Shown here: positions 22,113 through 33,069 of the stretch, piece after piece
Layout: each line of letters starts with the position of its first letter
Position numbering within the stretch: the first letter of the stretch is position 1
Assembly (NCBI GenBank): GCA_018806985.1
Contig: JADANN010000461.1
Span: 930,001 to 994,000 of the forward strand
Direction of reading: 5' to 3'
Length of the DNA stretch: 64,000 nt
Source of the DNA: Angiostrongylus vasorum
Taxonomy: Eukaryota > Nematoda > Chromadorea > Rhabditida > Metastrongylidae
Made by a program: the position numbers and the translations under genes
The notes under the pieces: model-generated
Told to the model about the DNA's origin: nothing
Database searches by the model: none
Seen by the model: the letters and a program-made list of their open reading frames with translations, nothing else

Positions 22113-22497
22113 GACCCAGATCTCTACGATTAGCCAACCGAACAGCGACCCGTTAAGGACAATGCAAGTGGAGTTTTGCAAAGGTAAGTAGATGAAATGG
22201 AATAAAGATAAAATTTATTTCTAAAGAACTAAAGGAAGGCTAGGTAGGCAACGAAATATTCCCTCAACATAGTCGGCATTATGATAGAAAACTGAGCAAT
22301 TACAGTCAGAAGGCAAAATGATTCTGGAAAAAAAATTTCAAAACGAGCGATTTAGATACAGTGGCGGAGTGTAGTCCTTAGACTTCAGAATGCATTCATT
22401 TCTCGGCGTAACAAGTTGTTCACAAACATCACTGATAAGAAGTTAACCTCACTTTTCAGTTAGTTTAGTACTTGATGGCAGAAGCGACAAGGAATAA
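22113..22497 (+). CDS. Two 3' exons of a small hypothetical gene
   Basis: Exon 22,113-22,183 (71 nt) has an excellent acceptor (AGGTTTCTTCCAG) and donor (AAAG|GTAAGT). Only one frame is open: TQISTISQPNSDPLRTMQVE, then FCK, ending in phase 1. The exon at 22,460-22,497 follows CTCACTTTTCAG and completes the codon (GTT), giving VSLVLDGRSDKE and TAA. AATAAA overlaps the stop (22,493-22,498), a plausible polyadenylation signal. The upstream exon must end in phase 2; a weak candidate follows TTTTTTTATAG near 21,830. No family is recognised. Confidence 0.4.
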
Positions 22498-22589
22498 AGG
22501 ATCTGGCGTTGGTCAATCCTTCTGAGAAGCTACATGCATTCAACTTTATTTGGAACATCGTAGAGCTGATTGAATATATCTCTGACCCT

Positions 22590-22970
22590 AAGGAACGACT
22601 TTCGAGCGGTACGATGCATTGAAGCACTTTTTTTTCATATCAGATAAATCTGGTGCCAATTTGCGGAGTGCGAACAAATTGTGGTCCTGGCTCGCTCTAA
22701 ATGCCAGGACGAACCAATAGCCACGTGTGCATTGCAGGACACCTCTGACCACTGCACTAGATGTGCCCTTGCAGCTCACTGCTAAAAAATGAAAACAAGT
22801 CTTCTTTTAACTTCGATATAAGTACACTTAAGCAGTTTTAAATCGTGGGCAAACACAATCTTTCTTGATGAGCAAGCACGAGATTGTTATGACAGCACTT
22901 ATTCATTCACAATAGCTGACGTTTCGGCGATTTCCTAGGCAGGCAATCGATATCGTGGATTAAAAGGAAA
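22590..22970 (-). repeat. Decayed family A SINE beside a PLE 3' end
   Basis: 22,590-22,790 holds decayed family A sequence (AGATAAATCTGGTGCCAATTT on the plus strand is a body block). 22,855-22,970 is a minus-oriented PLE end: GATGAGCAAGCACGAGATTG and AGCTGACGTTTCGGCGATTT. Confidence 0.45.
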
Positions 22971-23183
22971 GGTTCTAAAATGGGATTGATAGAAAAATAC
23001 AAGCTCTAGCATTGATCTAATAAAACTGAACTTTTGACACCGACCTAGGTTCTAGTTTTTAACATTATAGAAGGTTCAAAGCACATAGAAAGGTCTTCAT
23101 CGATATAATAGTACGAACGCGCAATAAAAGCAAACGAGCTGAAACACAATCAAATGAAATGACCTAACAATTCCCTAAGGTAT

Positions 23184-23432
23184 TCTTTCTTTGATGAGCT
23201 TACACGAGGTTGATAAAGATATTTATTCGTTATTTATTCTCATTCGAGGAGGTGGCCCGCTGGGAAGACCTGACTCGACACGAAGGCGAAGCCGCCACAT
23301 CGAAACGAAGAACAAGCGTGGACAATCGACTTGGATCATCGGCTCTGATGAAGACGAAGATGTCGAAACGTTAGCGGGAAATAAATAAATATCTTTATCA
23401 ACCTCGTGTGAACTCATCAAAGAAAGAATCCA
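23184..23432. mobile_element. PLE 3'-end palindrome with hammerhead-like core
   Basis: The outer ~48 bp are near-perfect inverted repeats (GATGAGCTTACACGAGGTTG against CAACCTCGTGTGAACTCATC). The inner part contains the PLE-end block GGATCATCGGCTCTGATGA and a second diverged motif near 23,275-23,310. It gives two fake ORFs with identical ends on opposite strands. Confidence 0.65.
23342..23375 (+). ncRNA. Hammerhead-like motif with canonical CUGAUGA core
   Basis: GCT (stem I), CTGATGA, extra A, GAC/GTC around GAAGAT (stem II), GAAA, AC/GT, GTT in place of the usual GTC, then AGC (stem I partner). It belongs to another PLE subfamily than the 20.8 kb copy but keeps the same plan. Confidence 0.5.
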
Positions 23433-23807
23433 TGTTGAATAGTAATACTGAGGTCAAAGGGAAGTTGGTTTTGAAATATTCCCTAAAGTGTCATTGCTAT
23501 GTCTAAGAGAATACATTATTATAAATTCGGTCAGAACATCAGTATTGATTGACGTGCCCTATTTCCTACACGTAACTAATCAATATCTATGCTATCTACA
23601 CAAAAAGCTGACATTTTTTTGCTCCCGCGTTCTGTCAAAATTCCATACATCTTTTTCTCGAACAGCCACGTAAACGCTATGAAACGAAATTTGATGTTCT
23701 GTCAAGACTTTTCAGCATATCTATGCGAATTCCCTTTCACGTTGCAGTTCCCTAAAACTACTGTTAAGGGGAAAAAATATTAGCTCTGCGGTTATAAATC
23801 AAAAACT

Positions 23808-24185
23808 TTAACTGAAAGCCCTGGAGCAAAAATGGAGGCTCGAGAAAAAACAGAGTTGTAGATTCTTTATAGATCGCTGCCATTCAAAAAAGGTTCCATC
23901 TAGCTTGACAGTGCTAATCCAGTTCAGCAATAGTACTAAATTCATACCAGAGGATGCATAGTGCGTTTCATTTCTCACTAATGATGTTAACTTTTCTCCC
24001 AGTTCAAAATTTGGCCTAATGACCGTTTGTTCGTCACGCTCCCTTCCCTTCGAATAGAATAACTCTGCACGAGGACTCGGATGACGACTAGTGTAAGCAA
24101 GTTGGCTGATAACGTAATGTCCGTTGCGACTGCTCACCTCGGATGGAATGAGAAATCATCTCAACTTGATGAGAATGAGCACTGA
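23808..24185 (-). CDS. Coding-like region with two alternative readings, minus strand
   Basis: Reading 1 is a 115-codon open frame (24,155-23,808) with GHYVISQLAYTSRHPSPRAE and RPNFELGEKLTSLVRNET, ending in TAA. Reading 2 is a spliced model: an exon near 24,136-24,185 after AGAATTTCAG (AHSHQVEMISHSIR, donor CGAG|GTGAGC, phase 1), joined to an exon after GAATGGCAG near 23,886 (IYKESTTLFFLEPPFLLQ). The two exclude each other. No domain is seen in either. Confidence 0.3.
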
Positions 24186-24309
24186 AATTCTATTGACCAT
24201 CTTTGAATTGTTACTAAGAAGAAACTACTGAAAACAAATGAAATGCTTTAACAGCTCGGTCCTTAGAGTAGCTAGCAAACCTTGAAATTCAGTCGTGGTT
24301 TCGTCAACG

Positions 24310-24660
24310 AGGTTGAGTAGAAGTAGCTCAGTGGCTGTGATACCGCTAATCATAACCACGGTTCTGGTTCGACTACGCACTGTGCCCACCAAGTCTTTCA
24401 TCTGTTCAGTGGTTAGAAACTAGTACCAGACTTGTCTTCCTGCAATCCAAGTATGGACGGTCTAGTTTATGGAGAATCTGCTTGACCAGCATTCGACGAC
24501 GTTCATGGCTAAGATGAAATTATATCCTCAAGCAGCAGTGGAACTCATATGTGAAAAGTTCGAGGACCTTCACGGAAAACGGAGGCGAATAAACGAATCG
24601 TATGCAAAAAGTGCTAGCAATCGAAAAGTAGATTTGAAGAAGGATCATGTAAAAAGAATC
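24310..24660 (+). repeat. tRNA-derived SINE, family F (copy F6)
   Basis: TAGCTCAGTGGCTGTGATAC (A box) and GGTTCTGGTTCGACTACG (B box), then the F body (GACCTTCACGGAAAACGGAG). The 69-codon frame at 24,469-24,678 lies in this element and is not called as a gene. Confidence 0.5.
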
Positions 24661-25063
24661 CCTTTGTTTGGTGGTTAGGGTACTGATTCGTTGGCATTTA
24701 ACTTGCATAATGATCCACAGATCGCAGCTCATCGATCAACCCTTTCAACGAATGTAAGGCTGCTGTACAAGAATCCTTAGTGCCTATGGATCTTATCGTT
24801 TTGTTTAGGTTTCCAGTTATGTGTTCCTTGGAATGATACCAGTTAAACTTTTAATCAGTACACTTTTGTTTTGTTCCTTCAGTGTGCCCACTCTCTCAGT
24901 AGTCTTCCCGCGATGTTGTCCTTTTTTCTTTTTATGGTTTTTTTTTGCTGCTATATTTCGAATTACAACGACGTCTTCAACTTTCAACTATTCCAGTAGC
25001 TTGAAGTAAAAAGAAGATCGATACTCTGTCTAAGTTCTCTCCTGAGAATAAAACTATGCAGCT

Positions 25064-26503
25064 ATGGAACCAGTTGAGCTCCCAATGGATACATTTCTGC
25101 AGAACAAACTAGGAACAGTTGTCGTCGTACTAAAATGTCCAGTAAGCTTTATGCTCCTTGAGTGAATGGAGCTCGATGGATAGCTCTGAGTGCGATGCAG
25201 ACAAGTGGAATTTACTGATAGCGAGCAAGTTACTCAAAATTTGAGGGAGCTACGGATGGTACAAACGAGTTAATCTACGCGGAGGAATTACAACTTTCTT
25301 CTGCTCCTCACTCAGACTGTAAAAATTTCTACGTCAAGCTAGTAAGCAACTATCACTCCATTTTTTGGAGCGTCCTGTTGGTCGACTTTACAAATCATAT
25401 GGAATTTCACATGATTTCAATCAGAATTTGGTATCACTGTAATCATTGGTATCATATCAATCATAATCGTAACCATCATATCAACCCATTATCAGTTTAT
25501 CTCACTAGAGTGCGTTCTCCAGTAGAAAATGTTTTACGGGCCTCTTCAATGTGCTTCTTCTTATGCAGCTCGACGTCCACTACGGACGAGTACGATTTGA
25601 GTGCTTCAGATCGAAAATTGTAAATTCGGTGGGCGAGACCATTCGCCGACGTTTCAGCAAACGAATGAGTTCTACTAAAACAAGCACCAAATCATGTCGT
25701 CGATTGAGCGAATGCAAAACATAGACATTGACAAGTTCTTCTAGTCAACCACCTTAACCATTGTCACATCCGCCTGTGTGTTCTGCGATCTAAGAAAGAA
25801 GCGGTAGAAGAAACGGTTTCTTCAATTTCTGTGAACATCTGAAAAAAACCCGATGATGTTACAATATGAAGGATCGAACTCCTTATAGCTTCTATTTCTA
25901 TATTTGAAAAGAATGATCGCCAATATGATGCCGCCACGAACCGTGGGTATCTGCGGTGGGGAAGAACGCGATGTTACCCCTTCCGGGCGTCAATGTGTTC
26001 AGCACCGCATCACAACTAACTCCAGTGAGATTTATATTAAGGCTTATCAAAGACAACCTTATCAATGCTATCAGTGAAATCACATAGGGATAACTTCTTA
26101 TTTACTGCATATTATTCTTCATGACGCTACATTATGTGAGATACAACCACGATGACGCTGAGATATCTGCAAAACTCAGAGCGCAGGCCAGATTTGAACT
26201 CGCGAATCGACTTTCTCGGGCCCACATGTTATCCACTACACCCTGAGGCCCCTGCTTTGTTATCAGCGATTAGTACTGAAGTCATCGGAAGTCAGCGAGG
26301 CCAGCTTGGAAAGCGTTAAGTACTTTCTTTTTCAGATAGTCTTCATTTCTAACAGTAAATGTCATGACCAAGTCCCAAAGCGAATACAACATCACATTTG
26401 TTATATCGATCAAGTCGCTGAATCTGTCAATAAGCACGCTTTACATAGCAATGCGCAGCCTGCGTTATTTGTAGTCTATTTCAACTCTATAGACTTCAAA
26501 TGA
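25064..26503 (+). CDS. Three-exon hypothetical gene, plus strand
   Basis: Exon 1 is 25,064-25,141 (ATG start, MEPVELPMDTFLQNKLGTVV, donor CCA|GTAAGC). Exon 2 is 25,222-25,341 (acceptor TTTACTGATAG, RASYSKFEGATDGTNELIYA, donor CTA|GTAAGC). Exon 3 is 26,336-26,503 (acceptor TACTTTCTTTTTCAG, IVFISNSKCHDQVPKRIQHH to TGA). All junctions are phase 0; the product is 121 residues. Alternatively exon 2 reads on to 25,621 and joins a short exon at 25,658-25,724 (KRMSSTKTSTKSCRRL). The last intron contains family B and B' copies. No signal peptide or known domain. Exon 3 is the most secure part. Confidence 0.4.
25905..26060 (-). repeat. Family B SINE (minus)
   Basis: GGTATCTGCGGTGGGGAAGA and ACCCCTTCCGGGCGTCAATG are the complement of the family B tRNA-like region. 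The copy is diverged. Confidence 0.5.
26095..26290 (-). repeat. Family B' tRNA-like SINE (minus)
   Basis: On its own strand: GCCTCAGGGTGTAGTGGATA (A box) and GCGAGTTCAAATCTGG (B box), then the family tail (CGCTGAGATATCTGCAAAAC on the plus strand). Confidence 0.6.
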
Positions 26504-26525
26504 AGCCAACCGCTGGGAGAACATC

Positions 26526-26833
26526 TCATTTACTACTGGTTTGCACTATGTAGAACCCGTCCACCGACATGTTACTAACGGAGTGACACGGATGGTTCGG
26601 AAATCTGGCGATGATTTCCGCTTTTTTTTCAGTTTTCTTATCAGCTGTACGTGCTAAAAGCATAGCAAGCACTAGATACAAATCGAAGTTTTGCACTTGT
26701 TCTTCAGTGTTTTGTAGTAAAAGCAAAAGTTTCTAAAAAGTGTAGAATCGACATAATTTGGTCAACTAATCAATAACTATATATTTAATGGTGCTGCTAC
26801 CGTTGAACCGGAAAGGAAAAAGTTGTTCAACAT
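26526..26833 (-). CDS. Two-exon small hypothetical gene, minus strand
   Basis: Exon 1 is 26,801-26,833 (MLNNFFLSGST, donor ACG|GTAGCA). The 68-bp intron ends ATTCTACACTTTTTAG. Exon 2 is 26,526-26,732 (phase 0, KLLLLQNTEEQVQNFDLYLV, then TADKKTEKKAEIIARF, to TGA). The product is 79 residues. The intron length and acceptor are typical of nematodes. No domain is recognised. Its stop codon lies 22 bp from the stop of the convergent gene ending at 26,503. Exon 1 is short and less certain. Confidence 0.43.
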
Positions 26834-29008
26834 GACAATTCAAAACTAAGAAGTTTACTTATTTTTTGTTGCAGGAAAAGGAAATAGCTGACTATTTTTG
26901 AGCAAAAAACGTAGTGTTTCAATGCTATTGATATGCCTGTTTCATGTTGGCGAAATAGTAGGTTCTCAAAAACATATTTATGACGAGGCTTTATCGTTTG
27001 TGTCATCTGGATTTCGAACGAGTTTGAATGAATCCCTCGAGGCTACGGAGAGAACGATTTCTCAATAGCTTGGAGTCGATTTGTTAGTCGAAGAAGCATT
27101 TTCCTCATGAAATCACCATGACAATCAGAGTCTCGTTGTGGCTGGCAACGAGACCGACCAAGTCGCCAATCTCAACTTCATTCAACGAATTCCGAACAAA
27201 AACAAGCACAAGCTGGAATATTGATTATTTTGTTGCTGTCCACTCCAAAAAATATCTCTCTTCTTTTCCTAACACTTTACATTGTATTTTGCCCAATTTT
27301 CGATCGATTACTTCTTTTCATCTTCATCCGTATACTCTTCTCTCTTCATTCCTATAATGACTTATCACCAGTTGCCGTTCAAAGAAAAAACCACTCTGGC
27401 AAAGTCTTTGCAAGAAATTTTTGTAGGTAAAACCCCCATAACAACTTTTATACATTCACATAGTTTTAACGAATGGTCATCGTTTTTTTGTTTCACGTCT
27501 CCATCAATCCCCTTCGTTCTCATTTACTTCATAATTCATACAAATTTCGTCATCCCTGCCAAGAAAGCGCGAAGGGCTTCCTTATCAGTATTTCATCATG
27601 ACTTCACCATCATTCTTCCACCATTACAAAAACGACTCTGTGGCATCTGCTCTGGTCACCAGTATTCTACCCTCTTTCATCTTTTTTCATTCTGAAGACT
27701 TTTGGTAAGGTTCAGATTACTATTCTTCGTCGTTTTTCCTTATCACGAATATGATCTTCCCTTTGCACAAAGCACTTAAAGGATGAGAAACCATCGAATG
27801 CCATCAATGGATGTTGAAGAATATGATATATAAAATATGATCAAGTGTGTTTCGAAAAATTAGAATGTGTCTAACCCTACTTTATTCAATTTGACTTAAA
27901 AATGTTTTTATCCGTCCTCAATATTGCCTTACTTCCTGAACGAGACTAAATGTGAGCTTCGTTGTTGAACAGCAAGAAATACATAGAGAGATTCATCCTT
28001 CATGCGGGGTTTCCTATCTGAGAAGGGGCTTCGCTATCTTTATCCTGATGCTCAACTGATCCAAAACCACAGTCACTGGAATTCTAACGGCACACAGTTA
28101 CAAACTGGGAATTGGAGAATAGCAGACTGACACGGGTCTCGAGACTCCGGAATTGGAAGATCTTGGCCCATGAACAAATCTCACTTAGATGGAAGTCACG
28201 ATGAAACTTCCACGCTTCATACTAAAAGCACGCCAAACAAATATCTAAGTGTTAAAAATTGACGAATTTACGCTTTATGGTTTAAAAGAGCGACTACCAA
28301 CAATGTTTCCAAGCTCAAAGAGCTCATTCCTCCACAGTTTCTCCCTCAAAATTTCTTAACCTTGAATTACAGAGTGATAAAAATCTAATTTTGCCAAAAA
28401 AACACACTGAACGAACTCGTTTCTTCGGACTAAATAACAGTAGTGCATTATGTCTAGGTGGCGTTATTTATATGGTACTTTTCTCTCCTCTGGCTTCATT
28501 ATATTTGTCAAATAGGGCAACTCCGTCGTTCTAAGGTGAAGCAGACCGAAACAAACCCGAAAATTCGCAAAGAATCCTCTTCTGCGGCTTCTATTCGTTC
28601 GTGGGCCGGAATGTCTCAGCATAAGAGTTGTGGTTGATTCAAACAAATATTTACTCACCCACTCCAGGCACAAGCTAATCACCGAACAGTACAGTCATCA
28701 TCTCAAAGACGTGTGCTCTTCATAAAGTTTTCGGTCGAGGTCTTAGTCCGGCGTATATACCATAAGTGCAACTGGAACACTGTCGCTAATATTCCGTTCG
28801 CATAATTTTTGTAGTTTCACACAAGAAATATGCGGCACAATCAATCACTTTTATTGCTGTGGAAACGGAATCCGGTCTTTTTGATAGCCGCCATTCAAAA
28901 TATAAACAGTATTCCAGTTTCATCAGTATTCCCGCCAATTTTTTCACCACAGGCTAAAATCATAAAGTAAAAAAACTGCTTGAGTTGTTCTTTTTCCTTC
29001 TTCGACAG
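26834..29008. other. Long stretch with only weak ORFs
   Basis: Mostly T-rich DNA. Weak candidates are a frame near 27,356-27,429 (MTYHQLPFKEKTTLAKSLQE, donor GTAG|GTAAAA) and the tail of the 137-codon frame ending at 27,695. On the minus strand 28,464-28,682 is open but lacks good splice sites. I see no repeat family or RNA gene. Confidence 0.3.
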
Positions 29009-29182
29009 TGGAAGAAAAACAAGAAGGAGAGGTGCGGTCCTCTTAGTGGCATAAAGTGTTTTAACTCATCTTGTAGTTTTAACACATCAGCCTTTCTGCT
29101 TTCGAAATCTTTTGTCTATCTTCTTCCGTTCTCTTCTTCTCAATTTCATTTTAATGAGGTCCTATCGATGTCTATTTCTTGA
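29009..29182 (+). CDS. Possible terminal exon, plus strand
   Basis: A long polypyrimidine acceptor (TTTTTCCTTCTTCGACAG) is followed in phase 0 by 57 codons (WKKNKKERCGPLSGIKCFNS at the start, several cysteines) and TGA. No upstream exon was identified. A separate ATG-led frame follows at 29,186-29,482, but its middle (about 29,340-29,410) resembles a PLE 3' end, so I do not call it. Confidence 0.3.
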   Translation, partial: WKKNKKERCGPLSGIKCFNSSCSFNTSAFLLSKSFVYLLPFSSSQFHFNEVLSMSIS

Positions 29183-29602
29183 TAGATGTTAGGTATCTCT
29201 TTTTCCGTCAAAGGATTTGTTTTTTTCAAACAAATAACTGACAGCTGGTCAAGTACGGTTAACTTAAAATTAAATGCTTCTATCCTTCCTTTTTCCCCCT
29301 ATTCATGGTCCAAGTGGAGTTTGTTATTACCATATTCTAATAACCGTGCTGGTACGAGTGGGACTCAACGAAGCAACGACAACGAAGACTATACTAACTT
29401 CCTACGTATGCTTGAGATAGATTCCAAAAGAAGTATCTTGGAAACAAAAAGGAAATTTTGCTTAGAAGTTATACAGTATTGATGACGACTGTTTTTTTTC
29501 TCATGGGATACACCAAAACTTCAGCACTTCACTGGAAAAACTGAGAAAATGTTTAAGGGAAGGAAATCCCAGCAAATTCATCTACTTAGTTTTACTTCTG
29601 CC

Positions 29603-29837
29603 TTATTGGATTAAGAAACGATTTAAGCGAAATTCGATTCGGAAGCGACTCGTTCCGATGGTGTGGCGTGAAGGCCGTCCGGCTGACGACGATCCACCTC
29701 CGAAAGTGCCACCGTTCCGTTCCAGTGCGTCCCCTTTCGCAAACGTTTTTTGCGTTCGTCAATTGTCGTCCATTTTATTCTCATCGTTAAAGAATGCCAG
29801 ATGATTTTCATAAGTAACGTATTCCTCGTCGTCGCCG
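29603..29837 (-). CDS. Terminal exon with coding-like extension after a UGA-C stop
   Basis: The acceptor AGTTTTCATTTTCAG is followed by an exon (29,837-29,759) reading GDDEEYVTYENHLAFFNDEN, then KMDDN and TGA. The same frame stays open for 51 more codons after the stop (ERNGGTFGGGSSSAGRPSRH, then TIGTSRFRIEFR) to TAA at 29,603. UGA followed by C is the leakiest stop context in eukaryotes. Alternatives are an ordinary 3' UTR, a disabled gene, or the second frame of the same exon, which is open for about 70 codons (TTIDERKKRLRKGTHWNG). Upstream exons were not found. The family is unknown. Confidence 0.42.
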
Positions 29838-30399
29838 CTGAAAATGAAAACTTTGCATTTTCAAATTAGCTGACCAACAACCGATTCGTCATCACATTAA
29901 AACCGTCAAACCATTCCCTGGAATACTCATGTATTTAATTAAATGCGAAAAAAATAGGTGCTGTTTAGTCCAAAATTCAAGGAATAGAAAACTACAGTAT
30001 CACAGCGGTACACCGACCGGGTCCTCCTGCGACTTTACCTTTTTTTTAATTTACCATATTATTCGCCGTTACTGCACTTTTGTTAGAATTCTATAGCTAT
30101 TCACTTACTCAGTTCATTTGAATCAGAGTTTATTTGTACTTTCCTCTTTTCCTCTTCAGTAAATCATTAAAAAATTTCCTCGCCATAACTTTCGTTTCAT
30201 TACGGCCCTGATAGAGTTTGTGATTTTTCTTCGGGAATGCTAGAAAAACCACTAGCAATAGCTGATGGTTGAGTTGACAGTATTATACATTTGAACACAC
30301 CTTCTTAAGTATTTTTTAACTCGCACTTATTACAGAACATGTAGTAATTCTGATGCCCGACTTTCTAGTAACCACGGCATTGATCGAGCAATCCTTCAT
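29838..30399. other. Intronic or intergenic stretch
   Basis: If the exon at 29.8 kb is real, this is its upstream intron on the minus strand. A good plus-strand acceptor (CCTCTTTTCCTCTTCAG near 30,160) is followed by only 16 codons and is not called. Confidence 0.3.
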
Positions 30400-30620
30400 A
30401 TTCTTTGTTTAGCAAACATCGAGTGTTATTTTACTTTTTTACTCACGCACAAGCCGACGTTTCGGCGGATTTCGCCTTCCTTAGAGCCTGGAAAGGTCAA
30501 GTTGACCACTGAGGAAGGCGAAATCCTCCGAAACGTGAGCTGGGCGTAAATAAGAAATAAAATAACACCACGTGTTTGGCAAACAAGAACACAAAGAACA
30601 TGTAGTTCCCACTTATTTTT
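30400..30620. mobile_element. PLE 3'-end palindrome
   Basis: Inverted arms: TTTAGCAAACATCGAGTGTT against AACACCACGTGTTTGGCAAA, each with a hammerhead-like motif. The left motif is the complement of GGCTCTAAGGAAGGCGAAAT, the right is ACTGAGGAAGGCGAAATCC. They are separated by about 10 bp of GTCAAGTTGAC. Both cores are mutated. Confidence 0.6.
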
Positions 30621-30660
30621 TGATACTTTTTTAGTTTTTCCTTCTGCTCATTTCTTCTAA

Positions 30661-31040
30661 CCTCCCAACGGTTTACCGCCTTGTCGTGGCTGGAGGTGTT
30701 CCTGGGCGTCGGACTACGATGTACAGCTGGGGATTCGCCCCCGGCAAGCTCTCCCAAGCTGAAAAGGAGTACGGCGTTTCCATCAGGAAGACTAGCTAAG
30801 AGTAAACAAATACCAGGATCCACTACTGTCTTGCTATCAAAGTCGCATGGTGGCAAATCTCCCTCTGATCCACAAGGGCTGCGACTGCTCGTGGTGGTGA
30901 CGACCTGGGACAGAATTTGGCCAGGCTGTCCTCGGGATTCAGGGAACCGCAATGGCTTAACCAGCAAATCTCCGAAGAATGGTGATTGCGCTGGGGCACG
31001 CACAACTAGTGAGGACGGGCTGTTCAAGTATCAAGTATCA
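30661..31040 (+). repeat. Family D element, full length (copy D1)
   Basis: Runs from CCCAACGGTTTACCGCC to GGGCTGTTCAAGTATCAAGT. Internal landmarks are GGCGTTTCCATCAGGAAG, CCAGGATCCACTACTGTC and AATGGCTTAACCAGCAAATC. It creates a 176-codon minus-strand frame that is not a gene. It adjoins the PLE palindrome, ends with the RTE-like tail and has no coding capacity. Confidence 0.8.
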
Positions 31041-31774
31041 TTTCTTTTAAAAATGTTTGTAAAACCATTTCGTACTTCAAAGAAAACTAGCCCGTAAAAC
31101 TCCTATATTATTGTCCCATCTTTATAACAATAAAATCAAGGAGTTGTTTTTGAACTGTTCTTTTAAGAAGAAAAAGGACTCTGTAATATACTTAAGTTTC
31201 ACCTTTTAGCGTTGAGAAATCCGAGGTTCATGGGTTAAAGTGACAAAATGGATAAAGTTTCACCAATGCAGTTAAATACCGGGTGTGTTTCTGATTGTCT
31301 CAGAATATCGCATTGATCCAGACGAGCTAACTGTCTATAGGTAATTATGAACCGAAATTTTTAGCCCAACTACTGGCCTAAGCGGTTTCGGGAAGAAATC
31401 GTTGATGTCCACAGAAAACAGTTGAAATAAGTGGGAAATCATTGAACTCACTAGAAAGAGGAGAAATTTTTTTAAAATCCACATATCTACGGAAATAGAG
31501 GGGCCAAATTATACCCAGAATGGCGTCGAACTCTTGAATCCTGAATTGTCACATAACGAAATTCTACCATGTGACAGAAGTGGACGGCAACATACCGTAT
31601 TCCGCGATTTGCTCATTACTAGGCTTTGACTGAGATTATTTAGAAGAGAAATTCATGTTGTGAAAAGACGGGCAAATGAATTCCATGTAGAGCTTTAATA
31701 ATATTATTGCGGCAATTTTCGCCCATAAGAGTTGTTGTACTAGTTTTTTCCTTCTTATACCAAATGAATAATTG
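31041..31774. other. Stretch with one weak exon candidate
   Basis: Near 31,363-31,430 the acceptor GAAATTTTTAG is followed by PNYWPKRFREEIVDVHRKQL, K and TAA in phase 0. No partner exon fits. Nothing else is recognised. Confidence 0.25.
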
Positions 31775-32440
31775 CCTACTTACTCAGATACTCGAACAGC
31801 CGTCTTCGCGAGTGCTGCGGACCGCAGCACCTTTTCCCTTTCGTTTCTTTCTCTCGTATTCGTCTTCCATGGTGGTGGTACGACCCGAGACTGGTGCCGA
31901 GTGCAAGTCTCGTAGCTTAACCTGTGAAACAACTGAAGCTACCAGTACAGCTGATTAGCTTTGGTTACGTACACGTCCGCCCAACGTCCAGGTGGTCATC
32001 CTAGGAGACGCCTTCATCTTCGTGAAGTCAACTCAGCAGGTCTTTTCGTCCATCCGCCGTCTGTTCTTGTTATGTGACTGGTCCATCTATGTTGCACTAT
32101 AGATGTTTGTCCACTGAACCTCGATGATGAAATGGATTTCGAGGATCAGAGCTCGCATTCTGGCTAGACGTTGTGAGTGTCGGTTAAGTTTCAGAAGACA
32201 TCGTTCAAAAGCTTTGTGGGTAGTGCGCAAAGTTCTTGAGGTGGCGGAACTATCAGTCTATCTCTGCCGCATAACAGAAGTCTGGAAGGGGTGTTGAAAA
32301 AAAGGTGAACGCGGATTTTCGAGTCCTTTAGTTGGTTGGTGGCTTCTTCGGGAAGCACGAATACAGCCCAAGGTCCTTAACCTCCTTCTCTCTTATTCCT
32401 GCTTCATCCTGTTCTTCATGTTTGTTGAATTCGTACTATA
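31775..32440 (-). mobile_element. RTE-type LINE, 3' part (copy E1)
   Basis: On the minus strand the decayed frame includes RCLLKLNRHSQR and, further on, RWTSHITRTDGGWTKRP followed by PPGRWADVYV. This corresponds to the C-terminal region after the reverse transcriptase in RTE-type elements (usual pattern RW-GHI-R-D-RWT...GRPP-RW-D). Stops and shifts show it is dead. The 3' end (plus strand GCCTACTTACTCAGATACTC) has the AGTAAG-type tail shared with families D and F. Confidence 0.7.
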
Positions 32441-33069
32441 TTCTATACTGCATGAAAGCTTAGAACATATAGTAACAAGCTGAAATAAAACGGTTGCTAA
32501 TGTTTCTTCATATAATGAAAGAACACACTTCCTGTTCTTGTACTGCACGCATCTGTTTCGGACATTCAAAAGAATCTTCTTTTTGGCTGTTTTTTTTCTT
32601 GACGAAATGTTTGCTTTGGATAGCGTGGTTTTTCTATAACGAACATTTCGTAAGTAGTGCGAGGAGCGAAATGTTTTATTCATGATCTGATCGTAATCTT
32701 CGATGGAATGGTTCCGATTTTTCGCTTCCATAGATCGCCTCCGCCAAACATCTTTTCAAACTCGCCTTACAATTCAGTAGGACTTTGGATCACCGTAACT
32801 TTAGTCGTACCTTAACCACATGTGAGAATCAATCATTTGCAGTGACAGTGACGTTAAACATTCTCATTCCAAAGTATTTATCTCTGACCTGAATTCACTT
32901 TGATGTCGATGAAACTGTGTGCAGTTGTTTAGACAAATGTTGTTGTTCATAGTTCAGCCAAGAAAAGCTACAAGGAGGACAAATGTTTTATACGCAAGCT
33001 TGTTTTCCACTATAATTATTAGGTCTGTTTGCGCAGAGCACAAAAAACATAACGTAATCGTTCAATCCC
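32441..33069. other. Stretch with no supported gene
   Basis: A 112-codon minus-strand frame (32,393-32,731) and a GC-richer patch near 32,730 open in all frames are present, but no splice signal selects one. An inverted repeat CGAAATGTT...AACATTTCG spans 32,602-32,650. Confidence 0.3.

Noticed and set aside
23191..23420. Two ORFs with nearly identical N-termini on opposite strands
   Set aside because: The identity is produced by the terminal inverted repeats of a PLE-end palindrome, not by two genes.
24821..25009. Small ORF with signal-peptide-like start
   Set aside because: The hydrophobic stretch reflects a T-rich tract with an excellent acceptor in its middle (TTTGTTCCTTCAG near 24,881). 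No consistent frame or partner exon was found.
29186..29482. ATG-led 98-codon ORF
   Set aside because: Its centre (about 29,340-29,410) matches the CAACGA-rich PLE 3' end, so the frame is probably fortuitous.
30497..31027. 176-codon minus-strand ORF, one of the longest in the window
   Set aside because: It lies almost wholly within family D copy D1. The same sequence in D2 and D3 has different stops, so it is repeat-derived.
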